A stretch of 64,000 nt of DNA from Photorhabdus thracensis (lineage in GTDB: Bacteria > Pseudomonadota > Gammaproteobacteria > Enterobacterales > Enterobacteriaceae), in assembly GCF_001010285.1 (NCBI RefSeq), contig NZ_CP011104.1:372001-436000 (forward strand), in the 5' to 3' direction. The notes below the pieces were generated by a model. The model was given only the letters and a program-made list of their open reading frames with translations, did not search any database and had not been told where the DNA came from. Both the position numbers and the translations under genes were made by a program. Below, piece after piece: positions 18,772 to 30,093 of this stretch. Numbering within the stretch: the stretch's first letter is position 1; each line of letters opens with the position of its first letter.

Positions 18772-18786
18772 TGGCACGTTAATTGC
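18772..18786 (+). promoter_or_regulatory. Near-consensus sigma-54 promoter for gltIJKL
   Basis: TGGCAC-N5-TTGC matches the sigma-54 (RpoN) -24/-12 consensus in all conserved positions: GG at 18773-18774 and GC at 18785-18786. Transcription would start near 18797, leaving a leader of about 285 bases before gltI. No convincing NtrC site is visible upstream, so the activator is unknown. The leader has a small hairpin (CCTGTTTT with AAAACAGG, about 18810-18836) and no ORF that I trust. Confidence 0.7.
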
Positions 18787-19081
18787 CTTATCTCTATGAA
18801 TGAAAAAGAAAATACCTGTTTTACTAATAAAAAACAGGAAAATACACCAAAAAAGTGATAATCACACACCTTTATTGTGCAAAATAAGTAGCATTGTTCA
18901 TTTATAGTGCGAGACAGCTCCCGAAATAGAAACAATTCATTTTCATTGACTAACCCTTTTGTACTATTTTTTAACACTATATACACATATAACAGCAAAT
19001 GATCCTTGATTAAAAACAAATCACAGAGAGACTTTTGCAAACACAACATCGCAAGCGATAATCACATCAAAGGAGTTGTAT

Positions 19082-19975
19082 ATGCGAATGCGTAACCTAG
19101 TATTAACCATAATGTTACTTGGCGTGGCAGGTGCTACTCAAGCAGAAGAACTAACGGGAACATTGAAAAAGATTAAAGATGATGGCGTGATCATTGTGGG
19201 GCATCGTGAATCCTCTGTGCCTTTTTCTTACTACGATAATCAACAAAAAGTTGTCGGCTACTCGCAGGATTATTCTAATCTGATTGTTGAAGCCGTGAAA
19301 AAGAAACTAGACATACCAAATTTGCAAGTAAAATTGATACCAGTGACCTCTCAAAATCGTATCCCACTGCTACAAAATGGGACTTATGATTTCGAATGTG
19401 GCTCCACCAGCAATAACCTTGAGCGCCAGAAACAGGCCACTTTCTCTAACAGCATCTTTGTTGTTAATACTCGTTTGCTGACTAAAAAAGATTCCGGCGT
19501 AAAAGATTTCCCAGATTTGGTTGGTAAAAATGTTGTTGTCACCTCCGGTACGACTTCTGAAATATTGCTGAATAAACTCAACGATGAGAAAAACATGAAA
19601 ATGCGCATCATCAGCGCAAAAGATCATGGTGACGCATTCCGTACTTTAGAATCCGGCCGCGCAATAGCCTTTATGATGGATGATGCTCTATTAGCTGGTG
19701 AACGCGCGAAAGCGAAAAAACCTAACCAATGGGAGATCGTGGGTAAAGCTCAATCTAAAGAAGCTTACGGTTGTATATTGCGCAAAGACGATCTTGAGTT
19801 TAAAAAACTGATCGATGAAACCATTATTCAGGCACAAGCCTCCGGCGTGGCAGAGAAATCATTTGAGCGCTGGTTCAAACACCCGATTCCTCCCAAGAAT
19901 CTGAACTTGAATTTTTCTTTGTCTGATGAAATGAAAGCACTATTTAAATCGCCGAATGATAAGGCACTTAACTAA
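19082..19975 (+). CDS. gltI: Glutamate/aspartate ABC transporter, periplasmic binding protein
   Basis: The periplasmic solute receptor captures L-glutamate and L-aspartate and delivers them to GltJK. The 297-residue precursor starts with a signal peptide (MRMRNLVLTIMLLGVAGATQA, then EE). The mature part has VGHRESSVPFSYYDN and ECGSTSNNLERQ of the family 3 binding proteins. The frame is open from a TTG at 19076, but ATG 19082 is 6 bases after AGGAG. First gene of gltIJKL, with the candidate sigma-54 promoter far upstream. Confidence 0.97.
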   Translation: MRMRNLVLTIMLLGVAGATQAEELTGTLKKIKDDGVIIVGHRESSVPFSYYDNQQKVVGYSQDYSNLIVEAVKKKLDIPNLQVKLIPVTSQNRIPLLQNGTYDFECGSTSNNLERQKQATFSNSIFVVNTRLLTKKDSGVKDFPDLVGKNVVVTSGTTSEILLNKLNDEKNMKMRIISAKDHGDAFRTLESGRAIAFMMDDALLAGERAKAKKPNQWEIVGKAQSKEAYGCILRKDDLEFKKLIDETIIQAQASGVAEKSFERWFKHPIPPKNLNLNFSLSDEMKALFKSPNDKALN

Positions 19976-20050
19976 AAATATAATTAAAAAATGACAATTT
20001 GATTGGCACTACTGGGTGCGAGGTGGCCGTTCCCTACCTCGCTTTTTTTT
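19905..20050 (+). ncRNA. SroC-like RNA from the gltI-gltJ region (candidate)
   Basis: In E. coli and Salmonella the sRNA SroC is cut from the gltI 3' end and gltI-gltJ spacer, and it acts as a sponge for GcvB. Here the same spacer has an intrinsic terminator with T8, which would form the SroC 3' end. The 5' boundary given is arbitrary, since processing sites cannot be seen. Primary-sequence identity to SroC was not checked. Confidence 0.35.
20018..20050 (+). terminator. Intercistronic terminator between gltI and gltJ
   Basis: GCGAGGT and ACCTCGC form a perfect 7-bp stem followed by eight T residues, 42 bp after the gltI stop. It would lower gltJKL expression relative to the abundant binding protein. 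Confidence 0.85.
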
Positions 20051-20107
20051 CCCAGCCAATCAATCGGTTTCAAGGGATCAAGTTATACCCTTGCAGGGAG
20101 TATTATT

Positions 20108-20848
20108 ATGTCAATCAATTGGAACTGGGACATCTTTTTGCAAGCTGCCCCTTTCGGCAATACCACTTATCTCGGCTGGTTGATAGCCGGATTTCAAGTC
20201 ACAATTGCCTTGTCTATCTGCGCCTGGATTATCGCCTTCGTTGTCGGTTCGCTCTTCGGCATCCTACGTACTGTTCCCAATAAAATATTGTCTGGGATAG
20301 GTACCTGTTATGTTGAACTTTTTCGTAACGTACCATTGATTGTTCAGTTTTTCACCTGGTATCTGGTTATGCCTGAGCTGTTGCCGGAAAAAATCAGTAT
20401 ATGGTTTAAAATTGAACTGGATCCTAACATCCAGTTTTTTATTTCGTCCACTATCTGTTTAGGTCTTTTCACCGCTGCCCGTGTGTGTGAGCAGGTTCGG
20501 GCCGCCATACAATCATTACCACGCGGTCAGAAAGCAGCGGGGTTGGCAATGGGATTAACCCTGCCACAAACCTATCGCTACGTCCTGCTGCCAAATGCTT
20601 ACCGGGTCATCATTCCACCCATGACTTCAGAAATGATGAATCTGGTAAAAAATTCCGCTATCGCCTCCACTATTGGCCTAGTGGATATGGCGGCACAGGC
20701 AGGTAAATTACTCGACTACTCAGCACATGCTTATGAATCATTTACTGCGATCACACTGGCCTATGTCGGAATCAATCTGGTGATTATGCTTGCCATGCAC
20801 TTGCTTGAGAAGAAAGTGCGTTTACCGGGTAATATTGGAGGTCAATAA
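20108..20848 (+). CDS. gltJ: Glutamate/aspartate ABC transporter, permease GltJ
   Basis: An inner-membrane permease subunit of the acidic amino acid importer. The 246-residue protein is the same length as E. coli GltJ. It has the HisMQ-type permease fold with LFRNVPLIVQFFTWY and the EAA-like loop SLPRGQKAAGLAMGLTLPQ. The frame is open about 35 codons upstream through the terminator, but ATG 20108 (MSINWNWDIF) is preceded by GCAGGGAG and matches the family start. gltK follows directly. Confidence 0.97.
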   Translation: MSINWNWDIFLQAAPFGNTTYLGWLIAGFQVTIALSICAWIIAFVVGSLFGILRTVPNKILSGIGTCYVELFRNVPLIVQFFTWYLVMPELLPEKISIWFKIELDPNIQFFISSTICLGLFTAARVCEQVRAAIQSLPRGQKAAGLAMGLTLPQTYRYVLLPNAYRVIIPPMTSEMMNLVKNSAIASTIGLVDMAAQAGKLLDYSAHAYESFTAITLAYVGINLVIMLAMHLLEKKVRLPGNIGGQ

Positions 20849-21523
20849 ATGTACGAGTTTGACTGGAGTTCTATTATCCCCAGTATCCCTTTTCTGCTGC
20901 AAGGCTTAGTCATTACAGCAAAAATCACCATTATTGCTATCGTTATCGGTATCCTTTGGGGAACCGTACTGGCCGTTATGCGCCTCTCTTCGGTCAAAGC
21001 CCTGAGCTGGTTTGCAACTTTATATGTTAATCTGTTCCGTTCTGTGCCATTGGTCATGGTACTGTTATGGTTCTATCTGATTGTACCTAGCCTATTGCAA
21101 AATGTTCTGGGAATTTCACCCAAAACAGATATTCGTTTAATTTCAGCAATGGTCGCGTTTGCATTTTTCGAAGCGGCTTACTATTCAGAAATTATCCGTG
21201 CGGGAATTCAAAGTATTTCCCGAGGGCAATCTTCGGCGGCACTGGCATTGGGGATGACGCCAATGCAAAGTATGAGGATGGTTATTCTGCCTCAGGCATT
21301 CCGTGCGATGACCCCGCTGTTACTGACACAGGGGATTGTGCTGTTTCAAGACACCTCACTGGTGTATGTACTCAGCCTAGCGGACTTTTTCCGTACTGCG
21401 GCGAATATCGGTGAACGTGATGGCACTCAGGTTGAAATGATCCTGTTTGCTGGTTTTGTTTATTTTATTATTAGTTTTGCCGCATCCATGCTGGTTAACT
21501 ATTTGAAGAAAAGGACTGTTTGA
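20849..21523 (+). CDS. gltK: Glutamate/aspartate ABC transporter, permease GltK
   Basis: The second inner-membrane permease subunit, 224 residues, same length as E. coli GltK. It contains [15 protein letters not shown] and the ATPase-contacting loop [19 protein letters not shown]. It starts immediately after the gltJ stop with GGAGGT upstream, and its stop overlaps the gltL start (TGATG). Confidence 0.97.
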   Translation: MYEFDWSSIIPSIPFLLQGLVITAKITIIAIVIGILWGTVLAVMRLSSVKALSWFATLYVNLFRSVPLVMVLLWFYLIVPSLLQNVLGISPKTDIRLISAMVAFAFFEAAYYSEIIRAGIQSISRGQSSAALALGMTPMQSMRMVILPQAFRAMTPLLLTQGIVLFQDTSLVYVLSLADFFRTAANIGERDGTQVEMILFAGFVYFIISFAASMLVNYLKKRTV

Positions 21524-22248
21524 TGATCTCCCTGAAAAATGTATCCAAATGGTATGGCCAATTTCAGGTTCTTTCTGACTGCTCAACTGAAGTTAAAAAA
21601 GGTGAAGTCGTTGTGGTCTGTGGCCCATCTGGCTCCGGCAAATCGACCCTGATAAAGACGGTCAATGGCCTGGAATCCATCCAACAGGGTGACATTCTGG
21701 TCAATGACATTAAAGTCAATGACAAAAACACTAATCTGGCGCAATTACGTTCAAAAGTCGGTATGGTGTTCCAGCACTTTGAGCTGTTCCCACACCTCTC
21801 CATCATTGAGAATCTTACTTTGGCTCAGGTTAAAGTGCTTAACCGTGATAAAAAAGCGGCAGAAGAAAAAGGGCTGAAACTGCTTGAACGTGTCGGGCTT
21901 GCCAGTCAGGCTAACAAATTCCCGTCACAACTTTCCGGTGGTCAGCAACAACGCGTGGCAATCGCCCGTGCACTTTGCATGGACCCTATTGCTATGTTGT
22001 TCGACGAACCCACTTCCGCACTCGACCCTGAAATGATCAATGAAGTACTCGACGTCATGGTTAAGCTAGCGGACGAAGGTATGACCATGATGGTTGTTAC
22101 CCACGAAATGGGTTTTGCCCGTAAAGTAGCCAATCGGGTTATCTTTATGGATGAAGGCAAAATTGTTGAAGACAGCAAGAAAGAAGATTTCTTTGCCAAT
22201 CCGAAATCGGATCGCGCCAAAGAGTTTCTGGCTAAAATTCTTCATTAG
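21523..22248 (+). CDS. gltL: Glutamate/aspartate ABC transporter, ATPase GltL
   Basis: The ATP-hydrolysing subunit that drives the importer, cytoplasmic face of the inner membrane. The 241-residue protein has Walker [10 protein letters not shown] (from residue 34), signature [15 protein letters not shown] and Walker [13 protein letters not shown]. The ATG overlaps the last base of the gltK stop, so translation is probably coupled. Last gene of the operon; a strong terminator follows. Confidence 0.97.
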   Translation: MISLKNVSKWYGQFQVLSDCSTEVKKGEVVVVCGPSGSGKSTLIKTVNGLESIQQGDILVNDIKVNDKNTNLAQLRSKVGMVFQHFELFPHLSIIENLTLAQVKVLNRDKKAAEEKGLKLLERVGLASQANKFPSQLSGGQQQRVAIARALCMDPIAMLFDEPTSALDPEMINEVLDVMVKLADEGMTMMVVTHEMGFARKVANRVIFMDEGKIVEDSKKEDFFANPKSDRAKEFLAKILH

Positions 22249-22260
22249 TATTATCTCATT

Positions 22261-22292
22261 TCCGGTGGTGGCGCCCGTCGCCACCGGATTTT
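22261..22292 (+). terminator. Terminator after gltL
   Basis: A GC-rich stem (TCCGGTGG with CCACCGGA, extended inside by GGCG/CGCC) is followed by TTTTCCCCC, 12 bp after the gltL stop. Confidence 0.8.
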
Positions 22293-22410
22293 CCCCCAGA
22301 ACCCCTGTTGCTTGCGTATCAAATCAGATATGCTATGCCAACCTCATATTTCACCAACTAAATGATTGCTACAAGCGTAGCTTTTTACTCACCATAGGAT
22401 CATCGGTGTC

Positions 22411-24993
22411 ATGCAAGAACAATACCGTCCAGAAGATATAGAGCCGCAAGTTCAGCTTCACTGGCAAGAGAAGCAAACTTTTAAAGTGACAGAAGACAAC
22501 AGCAAAGAAAAATATTACTGCCTGTCCATGCTACCTTACCCTTCTGGCCGACTACACATGGGTCACGTACGTAACTACACTATTGGTGATGTTATCTCTC
22601 GTTACCAGCGTATGCTTGGCAAAAATGTCCTGCAACCTATTGGCTGGGATGCATTTGGCCTGCCCGCAGAAGGCGCAGCGGTAAAAAATAACACCGCACC
22701 GGCTCCATGGACCTATGCCAACATCGAATATATGAAAGGCCAGTTGAAAATACTGGGTTTTGGTTACGACTGGGATCGTGAAGTCACTACCTGTACGCCT
22801 GAGTATTACCGTTGGGAACAGTGGTTTTTCACCAAACTGTATGAAAAGGGCCTGGTTTATAAAAAAACCTCCGCTGTTAACTGGTGCCCCCACGATCTGA
22901 CCGTTCTGGCAAATGAGCAAGTGGTTGACGGCTGCTGCTGGCGTTGTGACACCAAAGTTGAACGTAAAGAGATTCCACAGTGGTTTATCAAAATCACTGA
23001 TTATGCCGAAGAGTTGCTAAACGATTTGGATACGCTGGAAGAGTGGCCTGAGCAGGTCAAAACCATGCAACGCAACTGGATTGGTCGCTCTGAAGGTGTA
23101 GAAATTACTTTTGATGTGGCTGACAGTCAGGAAAAGCTGACCGTCTATACCACCCGTCCTGATACATTCCTGGGCGCCACTTATGTCGCGATTGCCGCAG
23201 GTCATCCTCTGGCAAAACAAGCAACAAAAAACAACCCTGAACTGACTGCTTTCATTGATGAATGCCGTAACACCAAAGTTGCTGAAGCAGATATGGCAAC
23301 AATGGAGAAGAAAGGCATAGCAACCGGCATGTTTGCTATTCATCCATTAACCAAAGAGAAAGTGGCGATCTGGGTTGCAAACTTCGTTTTGATGGAATAC
23401 GGCACCGGTGCTGTCATGGCAGTTCCTGGTCATGACCAACGCGACTGGGAATTTGCGACAAAATATAACCTGCCAATCAAAGCCGTTATTCTGGACAGTG
23501 AAGGCAACGAACCGAATGTTCATGAAGCGCCAGTGACAGATAAGAATGTCCTGTTCAACTCCGGAGAATTCAGCGGCCTGAATCACGAAGCTGGTTTCAA
23601 CGCCATTGCTGATAAACTGGTCGAAATGGGCATAGGTAAACGTAAAGTCAACTATCGTCTGCGTGACTGGGGAGTTTCCCGTCAGCGTTACTGGGGTGCC
23701 CCAATTCCAATGGCAACGCTGGAAGATGGTACCGTTGTTCCGGTTCCAGAAGATCAACTGCCGGTTATTCTGCCGGAAGATGTCACCATGAATGGTATCA
23801 CCAGCCCGATTAAAGCTGATCCTGAGTGGGCGAAAACCACTATCAACGGTCAGCCAGCGCTGCGTGAGACAGATACCTTTGACACCTTTATGGAATCTTC
23901 CTGGTACTACGCCCGTTACACCTGTCCAGAATATGACAAAGGTATGCTTGATCCGGCTGCGGCTAATTACTGGCTGCCAGTTGATCAATATATCGGTGGT
24001 ATCGAACACGCGATCATGCACCTGATGTATTTCCGTTTCTTCCACAAACTGATGCGTGACGCTGGTATGGTCAATTCTAATGAGCCCGCAAAACGTCTTC
24101 TGTGTCAGGGAATGGTTCTGGCCGATGCTTTCTATTATATCGGCAAAAATGGCGAAAAAATTTGGGTTTCCCCAGTTGATACCCTTGTAGAACGTAATGA
24201 TAAAGGTCGTATCATCAAGGCGACAGACAAAGAAGGCCATGAGCTGGTTTATACCGGCATGAGCAAAATGTCTAAATCCAAAAACAACGGTATTGATCCA
24301 CAATTGATGGTGGAAAAATACGGTGCCGATACCGTCCGACTGTTTATGATGTTTGCTGCTCCACCAGAATTGACTCTGGAATGGCAAGAGTCCAGTGTTG
24401 AAGGAGCAAACCGCTTCCTGAAACGTGTATGGCGCCTGGTTTATGAACATAGCAGTAAAGGAGTAACTCAACCGCTGGAGATCACAAATCTGACCGCAGA
24501 ACAGAAAGATCTGTTCCGTGATCTGCACAAAACCATCGCTAAAGTTACCGATGATGTCGGTCGCCGTCAGGCATTCAACACAGCCATCGCTGCCGTGATG
24601 GAATTAATGAATAAACTGACTCGCGCACCACAGGAAACGGAGCAGGATCGCGCTCTGATACAGGAAGCGCTGTTGGCGATTGTCCGTATGTTGTCACCAA
24701 TCACGCCTCACGCTTGTTTTACTATGTGGCAAGCTCTGGGCGGTGAAGGCGATATCGATACGGCTGACTGGCCGCAAGCTGATGAGCAGGCAATGGTTGA
24801 TGACACCAAACTGGTAGTCATTCAAGTTAACGGTAAAGTACGTGGTCGTGTTACCGTACCGGCAGATTCTACTAAAGAATATGTTCATGATATGGCAGTA
24901 AAAGAATATGGAGTGGCGAGATACCTTGAAAGCGTCACTATTCGTAAGGTCATTTATGTACCAGGCAAACTGCTGAATCTGGTCGTCGGCTGA
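22411..24993 (+). CDS. leuS: Leucyl-tRNA synthetase
   Basis: A class I synthetase that charges tRNA-Leu and edits mischarged tRNA. The 860 residues equal E. coli LeuS in length. Motifs: [16 protein letters not shown] (HIGH counterpart, residues 49-52), the CP1 editing domain with [20 protein letters not shown] (residues 619-623), and a carboxy-terminal domain ending [14 protein letters not shown]. It begins a series leuS-lptE-holA-nadD with tight spacing. A possible promoter (TTGCTT-N17-TGCTAT) lies near 22308-22336. Confidence 0.98.
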   Translation: MQEQYRPEDIEPQVQLHWQEKQTFKVTEDNSKEKYYCLSMLPYPSGRLHMGHVRNYTIGDVISRYQRMLGKNVLQPIGWDAFGLPAEGAAVKNNTAPAPWTYANIEYMKGQLKILGFGYDWDREVTTCTPEYYRWEQWFFTKLYEKGLVYKKTSAVNWCPHDLTVLANEQVVDGCCWRCDTKVERKEIPQWFIKITDYAEELLNDLDTLEEWPEQVKTMQRNWIGRSEGVEITFDVADSQEKLTVYTTRPDTFLGATYVAIAAGHPLAKQATKNNPELTAFIDECRNTKVAEADMATMEKKGIATGMFAIHPLTKEKVAIWVANFVLMEYGTGAVMAVPGHDQRDWEFATKYNLPIKAVILDSEGNEPNVHEAPVTDKNVLFNSGEFSGLNHEAGFNAIADKLVEMGIGKRKVNYRLRDWGVSRQRYWGAPIPMATLEDGTVVPVPEDQLPVILPEDVTMNGITSPIKADPEWAKTTINGQPALRETDTFDTFMESSWYYARYTCPEYDKGMLDPAAANYWLPVDQYIGGIEHAIMHLMYFRFFHKLMRDAGMVNSNEPAKRLLCQGMVLADAFYYIGKNGEKIWVSPVDTLVERNDKGRIIKATDKEGHELVYTGMSKMSKSKNNGIDPQLMVEKYGADTVRLFMMFAAPPELTLEWQESSVEGANRFLKRVWRLVYEHSSKGVTQPLEITNLTAEQKDLFRDLHKTIAKVTDDVGRRQAFNTAIAAVMELMNKLTRAPQETEQDRALIQEALLAIVRMLSPITPHACFTMWQALGGEGDIDTADWPQADEQAMVDDTKLVVIQVNGKVRGRVTVPADSTKEYVHDMAVKEYGVARYLESVTIRKVIYVPGKLLNLVVG

Positions 24994-25006
24994 TAAAGGA
25001 GGCAAT

Positions 25007-25555
25007 GTGCGGCATCGTATTTTAACGTTGTTGCTGGGGTTAGCGGTGCTGGTCACCGCTGGCTGCGGTTTTCATCTGCGCGGTACCACTCAGGTACCAC
25101 CGGAGCTCAAAAAGCTGCAATTAACAGGCAGTGATCCATATGGACCTCTGACCCGTTCTGTTCGCCAACAACTTCGTCTGAATAACGTCACTATCCTTGA
25201 GAATGGTAGCGCCGAAATCCCTATTCTGAGGCTAATCGGTTCTTCTGAAAATAAAGACACCGTTTCCGTTTTCCAGGATGGTAAGGCTGCTGAACGCCAA
25301 CTGACACTGTATGTCGATGCACAGGTTATTATGCCAAACGGTAGTATTTACCCGCTTCGATCCAGAGTTGACCGTTCTTTCTTCGACAACCCGTTAGAAG
25401 CACTGGCAAAAGATGCTGAAAACGAGATGATCAATCAAGAAATGCGCGAACAGGCTGCACGTCAGTTAGTTCGCCAGTTACTGACTGTTCACAGTGCAGA
25501 AAAACAGAAAGCCAGAGAAAAACAAGCGGAACAGCAAGCTGCGCAAGCACAATGA
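25007..25555 (+). CDS. lptE: LPS-assembly lipoprotein LptE (RlpB)
   Basis: The outer-membrane lipoprotein plugs and supports LptD, which inserts LPS into the outer leaflet. The 182-residue precursor has a signal peptide and lipobox VTAGC with the lipid-anchored Cys20. It starts with GTG behind a strong AAAGGAGG site, 13 bp after leuS. The carboxy-terminal tail is Lys/Glu/Gln/Ala-rich. Its stop overlaps the holA start (ATGA). Confidence 0.95.
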   Translation: MRHRILTLLLGLAVLVTAGCGFHLRGTTQVPPELKKLQLTGSDPYGPLTRSVRQQLRLNNVTILENGSAEIPILRLIGSSENKDTVSVFQDGKAAERQLTLYVDAQVIMPNGSIYPLRSRVDRSFFDNPLEALAKDAENEMINQEMREQAARQLVRQLLTVHSAEKQKAREKQAEQQAAQAQ

Positions 25556-26592
25556 TCAAACTCTATCCCGAACAACTGATTTCGCAGCTCAATGAAGGGC
25601 TGCGAAACTGTTATCTGATATGGGGCAATGAACCCCTGCTATTACAGGAAAGCCAGGATCATATTCGCAAGGCGGCTGAACAGCACTCTTTCACTGAACA
25701 CTTCACTTATACTCTGGATAATCATACCGAATGGGATGAAGTATTCAGTGTTTGCCAGTCATTAAGCCTGTTTGCCAGTCGTCAAACACTCACTTTACTG
25801 TTGCCGGAAAATGGCCCTAACTCAGTAATGGCTGAACAACTGGTAAAACTGGCGGAATTACTTCATCCGGATATACTGCTGATATTGCGCGGTTTGAAAT
25901 TAACCAAAGCTCAGGAAAACAGTAGCTGGTTTAAAACATTAGGGAAAAATGGTGTTTACATCAGTTGTCAAACGCCCGAATTGAACCGCCTGCCTCAATG
26001 GGTCGCGCAACGGGCCAAAGTCATGAAACTGACTCTGGAAGAGCAAGCCAATCAACTGCTGTGTTACTGCTATGAAGGAAATTTATTGGCGCTGACTCAG
26101 GCTCTTGAACGGCTCTCCCTGCTATATCCAGATGGTAAACTGACCTTACACCGTATTGAAAATGCGGTGAATGATGCGGCTCACTTTACACCTTATCACT
26201 GGGTAGACTCTCTATTATCAGGTAAGGCAAAACGAGCCTGGCATATTCTGAAACAGTTACAACAGGAAGATTGTGAGGCCGTTATTCTGTTACGTACCAT
26301 ACAGCGTGAATTGCTGCTGCTACTTACACTAAAGCGCCAAAGTACCACAATTCCCATAAAAACTCTGTTAGATCAATATCGGATATGGCAAAACCGCCGT
26401 CCGTTACTAACAAATGCACTGCAACGCTTAACTCAGCATGATTTACAGCTGGCAGTCCATTTACTTGTACAAATGGAACTCCGGGTGAAACAAGATTACG
26501 GTCAGTCCGTTTGGCCAGATTTAGAAACAATTTCCATGTTGTTATGTGGGAAAACATTACCTGAGAGCTTTTTTAATGTCTCACGCCATTGA
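25552..26592 (+). CDS. holA: DNA polymerase III subunit delta
   Basis: The clamp-loader subunit that opens the beta sliding clamp during replication. The 346-residue protein begins [17 protein letters not shown], as E. coli HolA, and follows the delta layout of an AAA+-like fold with a carboxy-terminal collar domain. There is no Walker A motif, which is normal for delta. It overlaps lptE by 4 bp and nadD by 17 bp. Confidence 0.95.
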   Translation: MIKLYPEQLISQLNEGLRNCYLIWGNEPLLLQESQDHIRKAAEQHSFTEHFTYTLDNHTEWDEVFSVCQSLSLFASRQTLTLLLPENGPNSVMAEQLVKLAELLHPDILLILRGLKLTKAQENSSWFKTLGKNGVYISCQTPELNRLPQWVAQRAKVMKLTLEEQANQLLCYCYEGNLLALTQALERLSLLYPDGKLTLHRIENAVNDAAHFTPYHWVDSLLSGKAKRAWHILKQLQQEDCEAVILLRTIQRELLLLLTLKRQSTTIPIKTLLDQYRIWQNRRPLLTNALQRLTQHDLQLAVHLLVQMELRVKQDYGQSVWPDLETISMLLCGKTLPESFFNVSRH

Positions 26593-27253
26593 TTCTCTTT
26601 GTCCGACACATCCTGTTATTCAGGCATTATTTGGTGGAACATTTGACCCAATTCATTATGGACACCTGCATCCGGTTGAAGCTCTGGCACATCAAACTGG
26701 CCTAAAGCAAGTGATTCTACTGCCAAATCACGTCCCTCCCCACCGCCCACAACCAGAAGCCACCGCGCAACAACGGCTGGAAATGGTTCGGCTGGCAGTA
26801 CAGGGCAATCCACTATTCACCATTGATACCCGTGAACTGGAGCGTACCACCCCATCGTACACAATTGATACGTTGGAATCATTCCGTCAAGAGTTTGGTG
26901 AAAATCAACCACTGGCATTTATAATCGGCCAAGACGCTTTGTTATCACTACATACCTGGCATCGCTGGCAAGAGTTGCTGAATATCTGCCATTTGCTAGT
27001 TTGTGCTCGTCCCAGTTATCAAACCCGGCTTTCTACAATCGAAATGCGGCAATGGCTTACACAACATCAAATCGACGATCCTGCTCTGCTTAGTAGCAAA
27101 CCTAACGGTTATATCTATCTGGCAGATACGCCATTGTTACGTATCTCAGCAACAGATATCCGGCAACGTCACCAGCAAGGACTAAGTTGTGATGATTTGT
27201 TATCCCCTTCAGTACAAAAGTATATAGATTCACAGGGGTTATATCGCCAATAG
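26576..27253 (+). CDS. nadD: Nicotinate-mononucleotide adenylyltransferase
   Basis: NadD converts nicotinate mononucleotide and ATP to deamido-NAD in NAD synthesis. The 225-residue protein has the nucleotidyltransferase motif [12 protein letters not shown] (residues 20-31) and the second motif [11 protein letters not shown] near residue 190. ATG 26576 lies within the end of holA, behind GAGAG, and is preferred over the upstream in-frame start at 26546. The amino end is some 10 residues longer than in E. coli. E. coli has a phosphatase gene (cobC) next; here it is absent. Confidence 0.96.
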   Translation: MSHAIDSLCPTHPVIQALFGGTFDPIHYGHLHPVEALAHQTGLKQVILLPNHVPPHRPQPEATAQQRLEMVRLAVQGNPLFTIDTRELERTTPSYTIDTLESFRQEFGENQPLAFIIGQDALLSLHTWHRWQELLNICHLLVCARPSYQTRLSTIEMRQWLTQHQIDDPALLSSKPNGYIYLADTPLLRISATDIRQRHQQGLSCDDLLSPSVQKYIDSQGLYRQ

Positions 27254-27351
27254 CGAAATCTGCCCCGATTAGTCACTTAGTTGGCTTACCCTTGAGTGAC
27301 CTGGCATGCTATTATTCCGCACTATTTGATCAATTTTGATAAAAAATAAGG

Positions 27352-27678
27352 ATGAACCTTTTGCAAGGTAAAGAACTCCAACAGTTTGTTATTGATAAAC
27401 TTGAAGACTCCAAAGCACAGGATATTATTTCTCTGGATGTTCACGGGAAATCCAGCATTACCGATTGCATGATTATCTGCACCGGAACCTCCAACCGCCA
27501 CCTGATGTCTGTCGCAGATAATCTGGTTGATGACTGTCGTGCGAGTGGTTTGACTCCACTTGGTGTTGAGGGACAGGGCATATCTGACTGGATTGTCGTA
27601 GACCTCGGTGAAGTTATTGTACATGTGATGCAAGAAGAGAGTCGCCGCATGTATGAACTTGAAAAGCTTTGGAGCTGA
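27352..27678 (+). CDS. rsfS: Ribosomal silencing factor RsfS
   Basis: RsfS binds protein uL14 on the 50S subunit and blocks subunit joining during starvation. The 108-residue product aligns with E. coli RsfS (105) and contains [18 protein letters not shown] and [22 protein letters not shown] 27352 follows AAGG; a TTG at 27361 is an alternative and would give the E. coli length. It is followed closely by rlmH and leads the rsfS-rlmH-mrdA-mrdB-rlpA cluster. Confidence 0.96.
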   Translation: MNLLQGKELQQFVIDKLEDSKAQDIISLDVHGKSSITDCMIICTGTSNRHLMSVADNLVDDCRASGLTPLGVEGQGISDWIVVDLGEVIVHVMQEESRRMYELEKLWS

Positions 27679-27680
27679 GT

Positions 27681-28151
27681 TTGAAGCTGCAATTAGTCGC
27701 TGTAGGTACAAAAATGCCGGACTGGATACAGGCCGGCTTTATGGATTATTTGCGCCGTTTTCCAAAAGACATGCCATTTGATCTGGTAGAAATTCCGGCT
27801 AGAAAACGAGGCAAAAACGCGGATATTAAACGCATTCTGGAAAAAGAAGGCGAACAAATGCTGGCTGCTGTCGGCAAAAGCAACCGTATTGTTACGCTGG
27901 ATATTCCTGGTTCCCGTTGGGAAACACCTCAACTGGCGCAACAGCTTGAACATTGGAAACAGGATGGCAGAGATGTCAGTTTGCTGATCGGCGGACCAGA
28001 AGGTCTTGCGCCGGCATGTAAAGCCGCCGCAGAACAGAGCTGGTCACTGTCGCCACTGACCTTGCCCCATCCTTTGGTCCGGATTTTAGTTGCAGAAAGC
28101 CTGTACCGGGCATGGAGTATTACCACCAATCATCCCTATCATCGGGAATAG
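27681..28151 (+). CDS. rlmH: 23S rRNA pseudouridine-1915 N3-methyltransferase
   Basis: A SPOUT-family methyltransferase acting on pseudouridine 1915 of 23S rRNA in the 70S ribosome. The protein is 156 residues when started at TTG 27681, giving [15 protein letters not shown] as in E. coli, behind a GGAG site. An upstream in-frame TTG at 27669 overlaps rsfS and is less likely. The knot region reads LLIGGPEGL, and the carboxy end is [13 protein letters not shown]. Confidence 0.96.
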   Translation: MKLQLVAVGTKMPDWIQAGFMDYLRRFPKDMPFDLVEIPARKRGKNADIKRILEKEGEQMLAAVGKSNRIVTLDIPGSRWETPQLAQQLEHWKQDGRDVSLLIGGPEGLAPACKAAAEQSWSLSPLTLPHPLVRILVAESLYRAWSITTNHPYHRE

Positions 28152-28189
28152 TTTGGTTACCAACGGATAAAGCGAATTCTGGCAATGGG

Positions 28190-30085
28190 ATGAAAAATAA
28201 ACGTACCCCTTTTCGTGATTACACGGCTGAATCAGCCCTGTTTGCCCGCCGCGCATTGGTGGCGTTTATTGTTATCCTGGTACTGACTGGTGTCTTGGTT
28301 GCCAATCTTTATCATTTACAAATCACTCGCCACGAAGACTACCAAACCCGCTCAAACGAAAACCGCATTAAACTGGTTCCAATCGCGCCAAGCCGGGGTA
28401 TTATTTATGACCGTAAAGGCACACCATTGGCGCTTAATCGAACAATTTACCAGTTGGAAATCGTACCTGAAAAGGTAGAACATCTTGAGCAAACGCTAAA
28501 TGATTTACGGGATGTTATCGATCTGACTGACGAAGACATTGCCAACTTTGAAAAAGAACGTAAGCGCTCACGTCGCTTTACCTCTATCCCATTGAAAACG
28601 TCGCTTGATCATATTCAAGTGGCACGTTTTGCTGTTAACCAGTACCGTTTCCCCGGCCTTGAAATAAAAGGCTATCAACGCCGTTTCTACCCTTATGGTT
28701 CAGCATTGACTCATATCATTGGCTATGTCGCTAAAATTAACGATAAAGATGTAGAACGGCTGGATAAGGAAGGTATTTTACCCAATTATGCAGCCACCCA
28801 TGATATCGGCAAACTGGGTATTGAACGCTATTATGAGCCTGTTTTACACGGTAGAACCGGTTATGAAGAAGTCGAAGTCAATAATCGTGGCCGTGTGATA
28901 CGTCAATTACATGAACAACCACCACAGGCCGGACAGGATATTTACCTGACTATCGATCTTGAATTGCAGATCTATATTGAGAAACTTCTCACAACCAGCC
29001 GGGCCGCAGTCGTTGTCAGTGATCCACGGAATGGGGAAATTCTGGCCCTGGTATCTAATCCAAGTTATGACCCAAACCTGTTTGTAAACGGTATCTCCAA
29101 TAAGAACTATCAGGAATTATTAAACAACCCTGACCGACCGCTTATTAATCGTGCGACTCAAGGTATCTATCCTCCTGCTTCAACGGTTAAACCTTTCATT
29201 ACCGTTGCAGCACTTAGCACAAGTGTTATCAATAAAAATACAACCATTTTTGATCCGGGCTGGTGGCAATTGCCAGGTTCAGAAAAACGCTACCGTGACT
29301 GGAAACGCTGGGGGCATGGTAGTCTCAATGCATATAGAGCCATTGTGGAATCTGCGGATACTTTCTTCTATCAAGTTGCCTATGATATGGGCATTGATCG
29401 TCTATCTGAGTGGATGACCAAATTTGGTTATGGGGAATACACCGGAATCGACCTGGCTGAAGAACGCACAGGGATCATGCCGACCCGAGAATGGAAACAA
29501 AAAAAATATAAAAAACCCTGGTATCAGGGAGATACTATTCCTGTGGGTATCGGCCAGGGATACTGGACAGCAACCCCCATTCAAATGGTCAAGGCACTGA
29601 CAACCTTAATTAACGACGGTAATGTGAAAACGCCGCATCTGTTACTGGGTAAAAAGTTGAAAGGTGAGATGATCCCTTATCAACGAACGGAAAATGTTCA
29701 GATCGGTGATATCCATTCCGGGTACTGGGAACTGGCGAAAAGTGGTATGTATGGTGTTGCTAACCTGCCAAATGGTACCGGCCACAAAAGTTTTATCGGC
29801 ACACCGTATAAAGCAGCCGTTAAATCAGGAACAGCACAGGTCTATAGTTATGAAACTTACAATGCCAGTAAAGTTGCTGAGCATTTACGGGATCACAAAC
29901 TGATGATTGCTTTCGCCCCTTATGAGAATCCAACAGTAGCCCTTTCCATTATTTTAGAGAATGGTGGTGCAGGTCCGGCAGTGGGAACCCTTGTTCGCCA
30001 AATCCTCGACCATGTACTGTTAGGGGATAACAATACAATATTACCGGATGCTGTCCCAACACCACCCGGAACAGAAAGTGACTGA
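28190..30085 (+). CDS. mrdA: Penicillin-binding protein 2 (transpeptidase of the elongasome)
   Basis: The class B PBP cross-links peptidoglycan during cell elongation and keeps rod shape together with RodA. The 631-residue protein has a short cytoplasmic tail, one membrane span (about residues 23-43), a pedestal domain and a transpeptidase domain. The active-site STVK begins at Ser331 ([10 protein letters not shown]); SADTFFY and KSGTAQV are the other two motifs. ATG 28190 follows AATGGG; longer in-frame starts overlap rlmH. mrdB follows 8 bp later. Confidence 0.97.
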   Translation: MKNKRTPFRDYTAESALFARRALVAFIVILVLTGVLVANLYHLQITRHEDYQTRSNENRIKLVPIAPSRGIIYDRKGTPLALNRTIYQLEIVPEKVEHLEQTLNDLRDVIDLTDEDIANFEKERKRSRRFTSIPLKTSLDHIQVARFAVNQYRFPGLEIKGYQRRFYPYGSALTHIIGYVAKINDKDVERLDKEGILPNYAATHDIGKLGIERYYEPVLHGRTGYEEVEVNNRGRVIRQLHEQPPQAGQDIYLTIDLELQIYIEKLLTTSRAAVVVSDPRNGEILALVSNPSYDPNLFVNGISNKNYQELLNNPDRPLINRATQGIYPPASTVKPFITVAALSTSVINKNTTIFDPGWWQLPGSEKRYRDWKRWGHGSLNAYRAIVESADTFFYQVAYDMGIDRLSEWMTKFGYGEYTGIDLAEERTGIMPTREWKQKKYKKPWYQGDTIPVGIGQGYWTATPIQMVKALTTLINDGNVKTPHLLLGKKLKGEMIPYQRTENVQIGDIHSGYWELAKSGMYGVANLPNGTGHKSFIGTPYKAAVKSGTAQVYSYETYNASKVAEHLRDHKLMIAFAPYENPTVALSIILENGGAGPAVGTLVRQILDHVLLGDNNTILPDAVPTPPGTESD

Positions 30086-30093
30086 ATAACACC

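Noticed and set aside
18762-19049. 95-residue minus-strand ORF upstream of gltI
   Set aside because: It lies over the sigma-54 promoter and leader, has AT-driven composition (many Phe, Leu and Cys), no ribosome-binding site and no recognisable family.
23347-24528. 393-residue minus-strand ORF inside leuS
   Set aside because: It is antisense to a clear leucyl-tRNA synthetase, has no recognised family and is best explained by codon bias of the true gene.
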